The position numbers and the translations under genes are program-made. Under the pieces are notes generated by a model. The model saw only the letters and a program-made list of their open reading frames with translations, had not been told where the DNA came from and made no database searches. Shown one piece after another: positions 1-9,161 of a stretch of 28,970 nt of DNA. This DNA comes from Prevotella sp. UBA2711 (GTDB lineage Bacteria; Bacteroidota; Bacteroidia; Bacteroidales; Bacteroidaceae): contig DEKX01000050.1 in assembly GCA_002354095.1 (NCBI GenBank), positions 1 through 28,970 on the forward strand. Direction: 5' to 3'. The stretch's first letter is position 1; each line of letters starts with the position of its first letter.

Positions 1-3000
1 ATACAGAACTGACACTCACCGCCACAGCTGACGAAGGTTACACCTTCTCGAAGTGGACAGATGGAGAGAACGAATTGGAGGCTGAGACAGATGGATCTCT
101 TAAAGTTACAATGAATAACGATGTAACTGTTACAGCGGTCTTTGATGCTACTCCCGTCTTCGACGAGAACGGCAAGGCTGACCTGAGCAAGCTGGAGAAG
201 CAGGCAGATGCCACGACTATTAGTGTTGCGGATGGCAAGGCCACCGTCACCACGCAGGCCGGTTGGACTGGTGTTCAGCTGACAGTGCCCAGTGACGAAA
301 GTGTATCAGGCAAGGAAATCAAGATTACGATGTCCGAAGCCAAGGCCTTGAAGGTTTCTGTGAAGAAGAGCAGCGAGGACACCGGTACGGACTTCAGCCT
401 CGATGCCGCCGCAGTACAGTACATTGAGTTCGACGAGACGACGAGTATCTACCAGATTCAGATCCAGCCTACAGAGGCCACGACTTTGGTGATAGAGGAG
501 ATAAAGGTTAATGCAGAGAGCACCAAGCCTGTAGTTACTCCTCTCTTCGACGAGAACGGCAAGGCTGACCTGAGCAAGTTGGAGAAGCAGGCAGATGCCA
601 CGACTATTAGTGTTGCGGATGGCAAGGCCACCGTCACCACGCAGGCCGGTTGGACTGGTGTTCAGCTGACAGTGCCCAGTGACGAAAGTGTATCAGGCAA
701 GGAAATCAAGATTACGATGTCCGAAGCCAAGGCCTTGAAGGTTTCTGTGAAGAAGAGCAGCGAGGATGCAGGAACGGACTTCAACCTTGATGCTGCCGCC
801 ACTCAGTATATCGAGTTTGCCGAGACAACAAATATCTATCAGATTCAGATTCAGCCTACAGAGGCAGCCACGTTGGTGATTTCAGAGATTGCCGTGAATG
901 CCGAGAGCACGAAGCCCGCCGAGCCGGTTGTAACGCCTGTGTTCACTGACGGCAAGGCCGACCTGAGCAAGCTGGAGTCGCAGAATGCCGAGAAGGTGAC
1001 GGTCAGCGTTGCCGACGGTAAGGCCACCGTAACGACTACCGAGGGATGGACGGGTGTTCAGCTGACAGTGACTGACGGCGAGAGCATTTCAGGCAAGGAG
1101 ATCAAGATCACGATGCAGGATGCCAAGGCACTGAAGGTGACTGTAAAGAAGAGCAGCGAGGATGCTGGCACGGACTTCAACCTTGATGCCGCCGCCACTC
1201 AGTATATCGAGTTTACCGAGACAACAAGCATCTACCAGATTCAGATCCAGCCCACTGAGGCAGCCACGTTGGTGATCTCAGAGATTGCCGTGAATGCCGA
1301 GAGCACGAAGCCTGCCGAGCCGGAGCCAACGCCAGAACAGACAGGTGTAAACATCAGTCTTGCAGAACTGAACGAAGGGTGGAGTTCTACTTATGATGCG
1401 ACCTCGAAGACTATCACGACCACAGGTGATTGGGGTGCTCGTGGCTGGTACGTCGGTGATGACCGTTACAACGATAAGGGTTCCATTACCGTGAAGTTCA
1501 ATGCCGTAGAGCACGCTGTCACGCTGAAGATGGAGTACACCAATGCCAATGACGAAGCTAAGGATGTCAGCGTTGGTGCTGCAGCTGGCGAGACAGAGAT
1601 AACGCTCGACATTCCTGCCAACATAAAGACTATCAATAAAGTATATATCACATACGAACCTGTAGGAACATTGACGCTGACAGAAGCAACAGTTAATGAC
1701 AAGGTGATAGACAACCGAACGGAGAAGACGCTCGTTGAGAAGAGTCAGGCTATTGCAGATGGTGATATTCTAATCAACCGGGGATTGTTCAGCAATGCCG
1801 TTGCAGGCGATGTCGTCCGTATCTACGGTGGTGGCTTAGGTGAAACTTCCAAGATAGCATTGGAGCCTGCCGACTTCTCAGGTGCCCTTGATGGGGCCAA
1901 CTGGGTAGCCTTTACCGAATCTCCATTCGTACTGAAGCTGACAGCTGCCGCTTTAAGTGTTATCCAAGAGAAGGGCTTACTGATTCGTGGTGAGAACTAC
2001 ACCTTCACCAAAGCGGTGCTTTATACCGAGAAGGAGTTGGGCAAGGAAATTATTGACGTACAGAAATTCACCCTCACCCTCTCTACCCCTGAAAACGGAA
2101 CGGTAGTAATCAAGAAGGGCAATGAGGAGGTAAAGGCTGGCGAATTCGAAGAGAACACGGAACTGACACTGACCGCTACAGCTGCTGAAGGCTACGAATT
2201 CACAAAGTGGCAGAAGAACGGAGAGGATGCTGGTACGGAGGCTACGCTGACCGTCAAAATGACTGCAGACATGACCATCGCTGCCGTCTTTAGCAAAAAG
2301 ACTGAACCCATCATCGACGAGGAAACGGGTGAGACCGATCTGACGGAGATGACGCCTCAGGATCCAAGCACAACTTCAGTCAAATATAACGAAGAAGACC
2401 AAAGTATCACCATCACCACTACCGAGCCTTACAAGGCAGCCCAGATATGGTTCAACGAACCAGAGAAGTTGGCTAAAGGCAACGTGCTGATAGTTGATAT
2501 TGCTGAAAGTGGCGTGAATGTAACGGTGACGGTGAAATATACCGATGGCACAGAGTCGTCAATGACCTCTACTGCCCATGCAGCATCGTCGCGCCACGCT
2601 GCTGCGGCAGGTACCAAGATATCCGTTCCATTGGAGACGGGAAAGGACGTACAGAACATCGAGGTGAAGAATACCGAGGCTGGAACGATTACCATTCAGA
2701 AAATGGTGGTCACCACCAAGAATATCTTCACCGATGGCGTGGCAGACCTCTCGATGGCGAAGCCTCAGAGTAATGCCATTTATGACACATCAACCTATTC
2801 TCTCGCCGTGACCAAGGGATGGACGGGTATCACCATCACACCACTGGCTACCGAACAGGTGAGTGGTGTGGAACTGATGTTGCAGTTTTCCAGTGCTGCA
2901 CAGGTAAAGGTGGCTGTCACCTACAATGAGGGCGAAGGTCCCAGTGTCATCATGGACGAGGCTGCTAAATATCTGCAGATGACGCTCGATAAGGCGAAGA

Positions 3001-4313
3001 CCGTCAAGGAAATCCAGATTCAGCCTACTGCAGCAGGTGTAGTACAATTCAAGAGTCTCGCCGTCAATCAGACGGTAAGTCCTGCTCCCGACTATGTCGC
3101 TCCGTTGGAAGAAGGCGAACGCCGTACACTCTTCGAGAGCATGGAGGGTACGCAACTCAGTTGGAATGATATTTGCCAGATGGCTGCCAACTATGGAGCC
3201 ATCCTCGAAGAAAGAGAGCAAATAGAGGTCTATATCTCCGCTCGCACGGAAGATTGTGAATGGCCTAAGGTATTCATCAAAGATGCTAATGGCGAGGAAT
3301 GTGGTACCGTTGCAGAACTCAGTGCAGTTGATTTATTCCCATATATGGCTAAATTCAAACTGACGAACGAGATGGTTGAACAACTGAGAGATGGTTTCAG
3401 TATCTGTGGCGATGGTATCATAGTAACCCAGGTTTGTCTGTATAAGCCTGCTGCCCTAAAAGCTGGTGATATTGACGTAGCAGACTTAAATGGCGGTTAT
3501 CAGTCTTCTTATGATGCTACTTCGAAGACCATCACAACCACATCACGTTGGGCTGCGCGTGGTTGGGATATTGGTGACAACCGATACAATAACTACGATG
3601 TAGTAGTTGTGCAATTTGAGGCTGTCGAATTCCCTGTTACGCTCCGCATGGAATATGTTGATATGAATGGTGAAACCAAGACACTGTCACAAGGTGCTTC
3701 TGCAGGTAACACACAGGTTGAAATCGAGATTCCTGATGACATTCAACAGATAAACTATGTCTATCTGATGTACGAGAACCCAGGAACGCTGATACTGACC
3801 AATGCTGAGGCTTTGAGAAGTACCTATCGGACTAAGACGCTCAACTTGGCTGACTTTGAAGCCATCAGTGACGGAACCACCTATGATAACAAGACATTTA
3901 CCATGACAAGCACTGCTGATAACGGCACGATTCAGTTATGGTTGAACAGTCCGATTGAGGGCGGTGAAGACTTAACACTGACATTGGTTAATGACGCTGC
4001 AAAAGTCAGTATGCTGGTTGGTTATACGGATGGCTCACAGGTATCTGTAGAATCGGAAGGCACTACCGCCCTTCTGCCTTTAAATCACTCGAAGAACATT
4101 CAGAAGATTATGATTTCTATTCAGACTGCTGGCACTGTACAGTTTGAAAGTATTCAAATGACACAACGCATATTAACATTCATACCTTCTGTGAAAACAG
4201 ATATTCATTATCAGCAGAATGATGATAGTTGGTACAGGTTGGACGGTAAGCGCGTCAGCCAGCCTGGCAGGGGAATCTATATTCATAACGGTAAAAAAAT
4301 AGTCATCAAATGA
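1..4313 (+). CDS. Large modular repeat surface protein, 5' end outside window
   Basis: The reading frame is open from the first complete codon at position 3, so the true start lies upstream; about 1436 residues are visible. It begins inside a small InlB/'Listeria-Bacteroides'-type repeat (TATADEGYTFSKW), and a second copy lies at about 2058-2300. The rest is a mosaic of beta-rich modules. Type A occurs four times (about 154-540, 541-927, 928-1347, 2728-3072), type B twice (1348-1713, 3466-3830), type C twice (1714-2050, 3118-3460) and type D twice (2308-2725, 3826-4170). Most modules end in a two-strand motif of the form IxxIxIQPTxAxxLxIxxIxV, as jelly-roll carbohydrate-binding domains do. 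The C-terminus (WYRLDGKRVSQPGRGIYIHN, then GKKIVIK) is a tail common in exported Prevotella proteins. No catalytic domain is visible. A carbohydrate-binding or adhesin role is inferred from the architecture and from translational overlap with the GH36 gene; any enzyme domain would lie upstream of the window. Confidence 0.85.
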   Translation, partial: TELTLTATADEGYTFSKWTDGENELEAETDGSLKVTMNNDVTVTAVFDATPVFDENGKADLSKLEKQADATTISVADGKATVTTQAGWTGVQLTVPSDESVSGKEIKITMSEAKALKVSVKKSSEDTGTDFSLDAAAVQYIEFDETTSIYQIQIQPTEATTLVIEEIKVNAESTKPVVTPLFDENGKADLSKLEKQADATTISVADGKATVTTQAGWTGVQLTVPSDESVSGKEIKITMSEAKALKVSVKKSSEDAGTDFNLDAAATQYIEFAETTNIYQIQIQPTEAATLVISEIAVNAESTKPAEPVVTPVFTDGKADLSKLESQNAEKVTVSVADGKATVTTTEGWTGVQLTVTDGESISGKEIKITMQDAKALKVTVKKSSEDAGTDFNLDAAATQYIEFTETTSIYQIQIQPTEAATLVISEIAVNAESTKPAEPEPTPEQTGVNISLAELNEGWSSTYDATSKTITTTGDWGARGWYVGDDRYNDKGSITVKFNAVEHAVTLKMEYTNANDEAKDVSVGAAAGETEITLDIPANIKTINKVYITYEPVGTLTLTEATVNDKVIDNRTEKTLVEKSQAIADGDILINRGLFSNAVAGDVVRIYGGGLGETSKIALEPADFSGALDGANWVAFTESPFVLKLTAAALSVIQEKGLLIRGENYTFTKAVLYTEKELGKEIIDVQKFTLTLSTPENGTVVIKKGNEEVKAGEFEENTELTLTATAAEGYEFTKWQKNGEDAGTEATLTVKMTADMTIAAVFSKKTEPIIDEETGETDLTEMTPQDPSTTSVKYNEEDQSITITTTEPYKAAQIWFNEPEKLAKGNVLIVDIAESGVNVTVTVKYTDGTESSMTSTAHAASSRHAAAAGTKISVPLETGKDVQNIEVKNTEAGTITIQKMVVTTKNIFTDGVADLSMAKPQSNAIYDTSTYSLAVTKGWTGITITPLATEQVSGVELMLQFSSAAQVKVAVTYNEGEGPSVIMDEAAKYLQMTLDKAKTVKEIQIQPTAAGVVQFKSLAVNQTVSPAPDYVAPLEEGERRTLFESMEGTQLSWNDICQMAANYGAILEEREQIEVYISARTEDCEWPKVFIKDANGEECGTVAELSAVDLFPYMAKFKLTNEMVEQLRDGFSICGDGIIVTQVCLYKPAALKAGDIDVADLNGGYQSSYDATSKTITTTSRWAARGWDIGDNRYNNYDVVVVQFEAVEFPVTLRMEYVDMNGETKTLSQGASAGNTQVEIEIPDDIQQINYVYLMYENPGTLILTNAEALRSTYRTKTLNLADFEAISDGTTYDNKTFTMTSTADNGTIQLWLNSPIEGGEDLTLTLVNDAAKVSMLVGYTDGSQVSVESEGTTALLPLNHSKNIQKIMISIQTAGTVQFESIQMTQRILTFIPSVKTDIHYQQNDDSWYRLDGKRVSQPGRGIYIHNGKKIVIK
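158..379 (+). repeat. Near-identical direct repeat, copy 1 (period 387 bp)
   Basis: These 222 bp match 545-766 almost base for base; one clear difference is gcaagctgg against gcaagttgg. They encode the N-terminal half of type A module 1 in the large surface protein. The 387-bp period is 129 codons, so copy number can change without a frameshift. Confidence 0.9.
545..766 (+). repeat. Near-identical direct repeat, copy 2
   Basis: This is the second copy of the 158-379 repeat, encoding the N-terminal half of type A module 2. The downstream half of the same module (762-924) instead resembles module 3 (1158-1322). Module 2 is therefore a mosaic of its two neighbours, as unequal exchange or gene conversion would leave. 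Confidence 0.9.
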
Positions 4314-6514
4314 AACAGTATTCTTTATCAAGGTTAGTAGTATTTTCTTTGGCGGCCATGTTAATGGTATCACAACAGGCCTTCGCCTGGCGTGGCGAGG
4401 TCGTGGTGAGCACGCCCAACACCTCGCTCGTGCTCCATGCCGACGAAGGACAGGATCTGCGCCAAGCATATTATGGCGCTAAGTTGTCGAACATCAGTCA
4501 GTTGCAGACTTCCGGCTGCGATCTCAATTCCCCGGCGATGCCGGCCTTCGGCACAGTGGATATGATTCATCTGCCTGCCGTGCAGGTGCAGCATGCTGAT
4601 GGCGACTTGAATCTGGAGCTCACTGTAGCTGGTTACGAAATGCGACAAGAGGCACGTGCCGATGTCCACGTCTTTACGATGAAGGACAAGTTGCAACCGG
4701 TCACTGTACGTGTATATTATAAAGCCTACAAGCAGGTGGATATCATCGAGACATGGACTGAGATTGTCAATGGCGAGAAGAATGCTATCACACTGAAGCG
4801 TTTTGACTCAGGTCACCTCACCCTTCGCCGCGATAACGTGTGGATAACCCATCTGCACGGAGACTGGTGTGCCGAGGCTCAGGTGACGCAGGAACCGCTC
4901 ACCCCTGGCTTGCAGGTGATACGAAATACTGACGGTGCCCGCAATGCGCACTGTGACGCACCCGAAATCATGCTGTCACTCGACGGACAGCCGCGCGAGG
5001 ACACTGGCCGTACCATCGGAGCCGCACTATGCTGGAGTGGCAATTATGAACTGCGTATCAATACCAACAACAAGAAAGAACATCATTTCTACGCAGGCAT
5101 CGACCCTCAGTCGTCGGAATATGTGCTCGATGCAGGGCAGACATTCACTACCCCGCACCTTGCACTGACTTATTCTGAGCAGGGCATGGGTGGCGCCAGT
5201 CGTAATTTCCATCGTTGGGCACGCACAGAGGGCATGCTGCACCGCGGTATGAAGACGGGCGATATCCTGCTCAATTCGTGGGAGGGTATCTACTTCGACA
5301 TTACGGAACAGAAGATTATCGACATGATGGACGATATAGCAAAGTTCGGCGGCGAGCTGTTCGTGATGGACGACGGTTGGTTTGGCAATAAGTATCAGCG
5401 CAACGATGACTCATCGACGCTGGGCGACTGGGTGACCGACCTCAAGAAACTGCCTGGCGGCATCAAGCATCTCACCGATGCTGCCCGTCAGCGTGGCATC
5501 AAGTTCGGTATCTGGATTGAGCCAGAAGCCATTAACACCAAAAGTGAGCTATTTGAGAAACACCCTGAATGGGCCCTGCAGACAAAGGGGCGCGAACTGA
5601 AATTAGGACGTGGAGGCACGCAACTGGTGCTTGACATGACCAACCCTCGTGTGCAGGACTTCGCCTTCCAGATAGTTGATGACCTGCTGACAAAGTATCC
5701 TGAAATTAGCTATCTCAAATGGGATGCCAATGCCAGTATTCAGAATTACGGTTCACTCTATTTGCCTAAAAACAAACAGAATAATCTCTATATTGAATAT
5801 CATCGAGGATTAATAAAAGTGTTGGAACGCATCCGTCAGAAATATCCAGATGTGGTCATTCAGGATTGTGCGTCTGGTGGCGGTCGTGCCAACTACGGAC
5901 TGTTGCCGTATTTCGATGAGTTTTGGGTTTCTGACAATACCGATGCTTTGCAGCGTGTCTATATCCAGTGGGGCACGTCGCTATTCTTCCCCTCCAATGC
6001 CATGGCACAGCACATCGGTGGTGTACCCTATTGGAACACGGGTGGACGCATCACTCCCATCAAGTTCCGTTGCGACGTGGCAATGAGTGGACGACTTGGA
6101 ATCGAGTTACAACCCAAGCACATGAATGACGAAGAGAAACTACAATGTACCACTTGTTTTGCTGATTATAAAGAATTAAGGAAGACTATCCAGACAGGTA
6201 ATCTCTACCGCTTAATCAGTCCCTATAATCGCAAGGGCATCGCTTCACTCATGTATGTCGATGACCAACAAAGTCAGGCTGTTTTGTTCGCATATAAAGT
6301 CGATAATTACTATAGTATGCCTATTCCCCGTTTCCGATTACAGGGTCTGAATCCTGACGGTAACTACACCATCAAGGAAAAAGATGTCAAGGCTTGGCAA
6401 AAGCCCTGCGACCTTGACGGCAAACAGTTTACGGGACGTTTTCTTATGGACGTGGGAATAGAAATACCCCTCGACTGGGATTATGCCAGTAGGGTATTTG
6501 AATTAAAACGATAA
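4310..6514 (+). CDS. GH36 family alpha-galactosidase, secreted
   Basis: Predicted retaining exo-alpha-galactosidase (734 aa), releasing terminal alpha-1,6-galactose from galactomannan side chains or raffinose-type sugars. The protein has a signal peptide (residues 1 to about 26, ending QQAFA), an N-terminal beta-supersandwich, then the GH36/clan GH-D barrel. The barrel shows MDDGWFG (353-359), GIWIEPE, YLKWDAN with likely nucleophile D472, CASGGGR, and FWVSDNTDA with likely acid/base D542. A short C-terminal beta domain follows. Length fits GH36 (about 700-740 aa). Its ATG overlaps the TGA of the repeat protein (ATGA), so the two are probably translated in a coupled way. A strong terminator follows 8 bp after the stop. 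Activity on other alpha-galactosides or alpha-N-acetylgalactosamine cannot be excluded from sequence. Confidence 0.93.
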   Translation: MKQYSLSRLVVFSLAAMLMVSQQAFAWRGEVVVSTPNTSLVLHADEGQDLRQAYYGAKLSNISQLQTSGCDLNSPAMPAFGTVDMIHLPAVQVQHADGDLNLELTVAGYEMRQEARADVHVFTMKDKLQPVTVRVYYKAYKQVDIIETWTEIVNGEKNAITLKRFDSGHLTLRRDNVWITHLHGDWCAEAQVTQEPLTPGLQVIRNTDGARNAHCDAPEIMLSLDGQPREDTGRTIGAALCWSGNYELRINTNNKKEHHFYAGIDPQSSEYVLDAGQTFTTPHLALTYSEQGMGGASRNFHRWARTEGMLHRGMKTGDILLNSWEGIYFDITEQKIIDMMDDIAKFGGELFVMDDGWFGNKYQRNDDSSTLGDWVTDLKKLPGGIKHLTDAARQRGIKFGIWIEPEAINTKSELFEKHPEWALQTKGRELKLGRGGTQLVLDMTNPRVQDFAFQIVDDLLTKYPEISYLKWDANASIQNYGSLYLPKNKQNNLYIEYHRGLIKVLERIRQKYPDVVIQDCASGGGRANYGLLPYFDEFWVSDNTDALQRVYIQWGTSLFFPSNAMAQHIGGVPYWNTGGRITPIKFRCDVAMSGRLGIELQPKHMNDEEKLQCTTCFADYKELRKTIQTGNLYRLISPYNRKGIASLMYVDDQQSQAVLFAYKVDNYYSMPIPRFRLQGLNPDGNYTIKEKDVKAWQKPCDLDGKQFTGRFLMDVGIEIPLDWDYASRVFELKR

Positions 6515-6521
6515 ACAAAGG

Positions 6522-6550
6522 AAACGCCCTTGGATGACCCAAGGGCGTTT
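6522..6550. terminator. Bidirectional intrinsic terminator between convergent genes
   Basis: A perfect 12-bp inverted repeat (AAACGCCCTTGG / CCAAGGGCGTTT) with a 5-nt loop (ATGAC) lies between the stops of the plus-strand GH36 gene and the minus-strand GH3 gene. T-rich sequence follows on the plus strand (TTTTGTTTTATTT), and the stem itself supplies A/T runs on both strands, so it can serve both transcripts. Confidence 0.92.
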
Positions 6551-6554
6551 TGTT

Positions 6555-9149
6555 TTATTTGACTGTAAAGTCTATCGCTTGCAGGTCTTTGTCGAGCGAG
6601 GAGGTGCCGTAAAGAATCTGATAGTGTCCTGATTTAGTTGCCAGTTCGTCTATCATTTCGTCATAGTATTCGAAAGCTTCGCCATCCAGCTTAATCTTAG
6701 CGACACCTGTCTCGCCTGGTTTCAGCGTAAGCTTCTGGAAGCCCTTCAATGCTTTAATGGGTGCACCAGGGTCGTTCAATGCTTTCACATAAACCTGCAG
6801 GATTTCACTACCCTCACGCTTGCCCGTATTCTTCACCGGCACTGTCAGGGTTACCTGTCCGTCCTTTTTCATCGACTTAGCCGAAAGACTGCCTTTACCC
6901 ACACTAAAGGTAGTGTAGCTCAACCCATATCCGAAAGCATACTGAGGTATGCCTGTGAAGTAGCGATAGGTGCGGTTCTTCATCGAATAGTCGAGAAAAT
7001 CAGGCAGATCGTCGTTCGAGCGATAGAATGTGACGGGCAGTTTGCCACTTGGGTTATAGTCGCCAAAGAGTACTTCTGCCAATGCTTTCGAGCCACCTTG
7101 TCCAGCATACCATGCCTGAAGCAGCGCATCATACTGTCCTTCTACACTGCCGAAAGCGATGGCAGAACCGGAACAGTTGACGAAGACGACAGGACGCCCT
7201 GTGGCATGCATGGCACGAAGCAGTCGCTGCTGTACTTTAGGCAGTTCGATATCTGCCTTGTCGCCGCCTTCACCTTCCATCTGTGCAGAGATACCGCCGA
7301 TAATAATGATGGCATCAGCCGACTTCACAGCCTCAGCCAGCGGAGCAAAGTCTATCAGATTACGCTCACAGATATCACCACGCAACATAGCAAACTGACC
7401 GTCGCCACGGCGGTATTCTATCTCTACGTCATACACCTCGCCTTCCTTCACAGGGAATGACTGATAGTTCATAGAACGATGGAAATAGCCACCCTGAGGC
7501 AACGAAGGTTTAGCTTTCTCGATGACTTTGCCATTCACCTTGATGACATATCCGTTATCAGAAGTCAGCGAATACTTCATCTCACCTGTAAAGGTTGACT
7601 TATACTTACCGCTGACACGCACTGACAGCGAATCATTGTTGACACCCTCTGCAAAGCCCCACGCGCCAAAGGTGGTGAAAGCCAAATCCTTGTAATAACC
7701 AGTCTTCACCGGTTCGCCTTTCAGTTCCTTGTTATTCCAGAACTCCACAAAGACGCCCTTGCCGTCGTTGAAGTCTGCCAGATGGTGAATGGTTGCATAT
7801 TCATCATTCAACTCACATGCTTTCTGATAAATAACCTTGGCCCCAGGCACAGCAGCCTTGATGCCCTCTAACAGCGAGTGGGTATGAGCCTGAGTCGGCG
7901 TACCTCCATAGTTACCATTCAGCATAGCGGCATCATCGGCATTAGGACCAATGACTGCCAGTGTCTTGATCTGTTTAGAAAGAGGAAGCACATGCCCCTT
8001 ATTCTCCAACAGCACCATCGACTCACGGGCAGCCTGCACGGCCAACTCGTTGTTTTTCTCACTACTGATGACCTCGGCACCCAACTTAGCCCATGGCAGG
8101 CGATCGGCTGGGTCGAACATACCCAGTTCGAAACGTCCCATCAGTGTCTTACGCAGATGCTGATCCAAATCGGTCTCCTTGATGAGTCCTTTCTTCAGGC
8201 CTTCCTCCAACGACATCATTACCTTACCACATTCCAGGTCGGTGCCATTCAGAATGGCATCAATACTGGCAGACAGCCCGTCCTTATGGGTTTCATGCTG
8301 CCCTTTCGTATAGAAATTATTGATGGCATCGCAATCCGTCACCACCAGTCCGTCGTACCCCCATTTGTTGCGCAGGATGTCTATCAGCAAACGGTCACTG
8401 GTGCAACAGGGTTTTCCTTCAAAGCGCTGATAGGCACACATCACCTCACGCACATTGCCTTTCTTCACCAATGCCTTGAAAGCAGGCAGATAGGTTTCCC
8501 ACAAATCACGATTCGTAGGCTCTACATTCATCGAGTGGCGCAGGGGTTCCGGACCGCTGTGCACGGCATAGTGTTTGGCACAGGCATGTGTCTTGAAATA
8601 ATGGCTGTCATTTCCCTGCATACCCAATACTGTCTGCACACCAAGTACAGCATTCATATAGGGATCTTCGCCACAGGTTTCCTGTCCGCGCCCCCAGCGA
8701 GGGTCACGGAAGATGTTGACATTGGGGCACCAGAAAGTGAGTTCGGGGTTGCCTGGATAGTAGATAACGCCCATCGGCACGTTGAAGATGTTATGGTCGC
8801 TTCTATTCCAGTTGGCACGAGCCTCATCCGATACCGAAGAAAAGACATCGTAGAAGAGTTGGGCATTAAACGCAGCCGCCATACCGATAGGTTGCGGATA
8901 GACGGTATACCCCTCCTGACGGACGCCATGACAGGCCTCGCTCCACCAGTTGTAGGATGGAATTCCGAGGCGATCGACTGATGCAGACTTGTTCATCATC
9001 AGTCCCACCTTCTCCACTGGTGTCAATAGCGAAATCAGATTCTCCACACGTTCCTGATAAGGCAGGTCAGGATTCTGGAACGGATACTTATACTGTGCTA
9101 ACACCTCGAGGGTCAGCAGGATGGTGAATGCTAATAGTATTTTTTTCAT
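6555..9149 (-). CDS. GH3 beta-xylosidase / beta-glucosidase with PA14 insertion
   Basis: Exo-acting beta-glycosidase, 864 aa from the ATG at 9149. A TTG two codons upstream is an unlikely start, because MKKILLAF begins a normal signal peptide ending VLAQ. The (beta/alpha)8 domain has WWSEACHGV (about residue 69) and VVTDCDAI with likely nucleophile D262. The second domain shows GGISAQMEGEGGDKADIELP (about 609-628), where the acid/base glutamate is expected. A PA14-like insertion spans about 453-588, and an Fn3-like C-terminal domain with an SEILQVYV-type strand closes the protein. WSEACHGV plus TDCDAI favours the xylosidase/arabinosidase-like GH3 branch, but glucosidase activity is possible. 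It is the second gene of a minus-strand pair, 12 bp after a CE1-type esterase, which suggests joint action on acylated (arabino)xylan. Confidence 0.92.
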   Translation of the reverse strand: MKKILLAFTILLTLEVLAQYKYPFQNPDLPYQERVENLISLLTPVEKVGLMMNKSASVDRLGIPSYNWWSEACHGVRQEGYTVYPQPIGMAAAFNAQLFYDVFSSVSDEARANWNRSDHNIFNVPMGVIYYPGNPELTFWCPNVNIFRDPRWGRGQETCGEDPYMNAVLGVQTVLGMQGNDSHYFKTHACAKHYAVHSGPEPLRHSMNVEPTNRDLWETYLPAFKALVKKGNVREVMCAYQRFEGKPCCTSDRLLIDILRNKWGYDGLVVTDCDAINNFYTKGQHETHKDGLSASIDAILNGTDLECGKVMMSLEEGLKKGLIKETDLDQHLRKTLMGRFELGMFDPADRLPWAKLGAEVISSEKNNELAVQAARESMVLLENKGHVLPLSKQIKTLAVIGPNADDAAMLNGNYGGTPTQAHTHSLLEGIKAAVPGAKVIYQKACELNDEYATIHHLADFNDGKGVFVEFWNNKELKGEPVKTGYYKDLAFTTFGAWGFAEGVNNDSLSVRVSGKYKSTFTGEMKYSLTSDNGYVIKVNGKVIEKAKPSLPQGGYFHRSMNYQSFPVKEGEVYDVEIEYRRGDGQFAMLRGDICERNLIDFAPLAEAVKSADAIIIIGGISAQMEGEGGDKADIELPKVQQRLLRAMHATGRPVVFVNCSGSAIAFGSVEGQYDALLQAWYAGQGGSKALAEVLFGDYNPSGKLPVTFYRSNDDLPDFLDYSMKNRTYRYFTGIPQYAFGYGLSYTTFSVGKGSLSAKSMKKDGQVTLTVPVKNTGKREGSEILQVYVKALNDPGAPIKALKGFQKLTLKPGETGVAKIKLDGEAFEYYDEMIDELATKSGHYQILYGTSSLDKDLQAIDFTVK

Positions 9150-9161
9150 AATCAATAGGAG

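Noticed and set aside
7878..8981. Plus-strand open frame (367 codons) opposite the GH3 gene
   Set aside because: It is antisense to conserved GH3 motifs, with no recognisable protein features.
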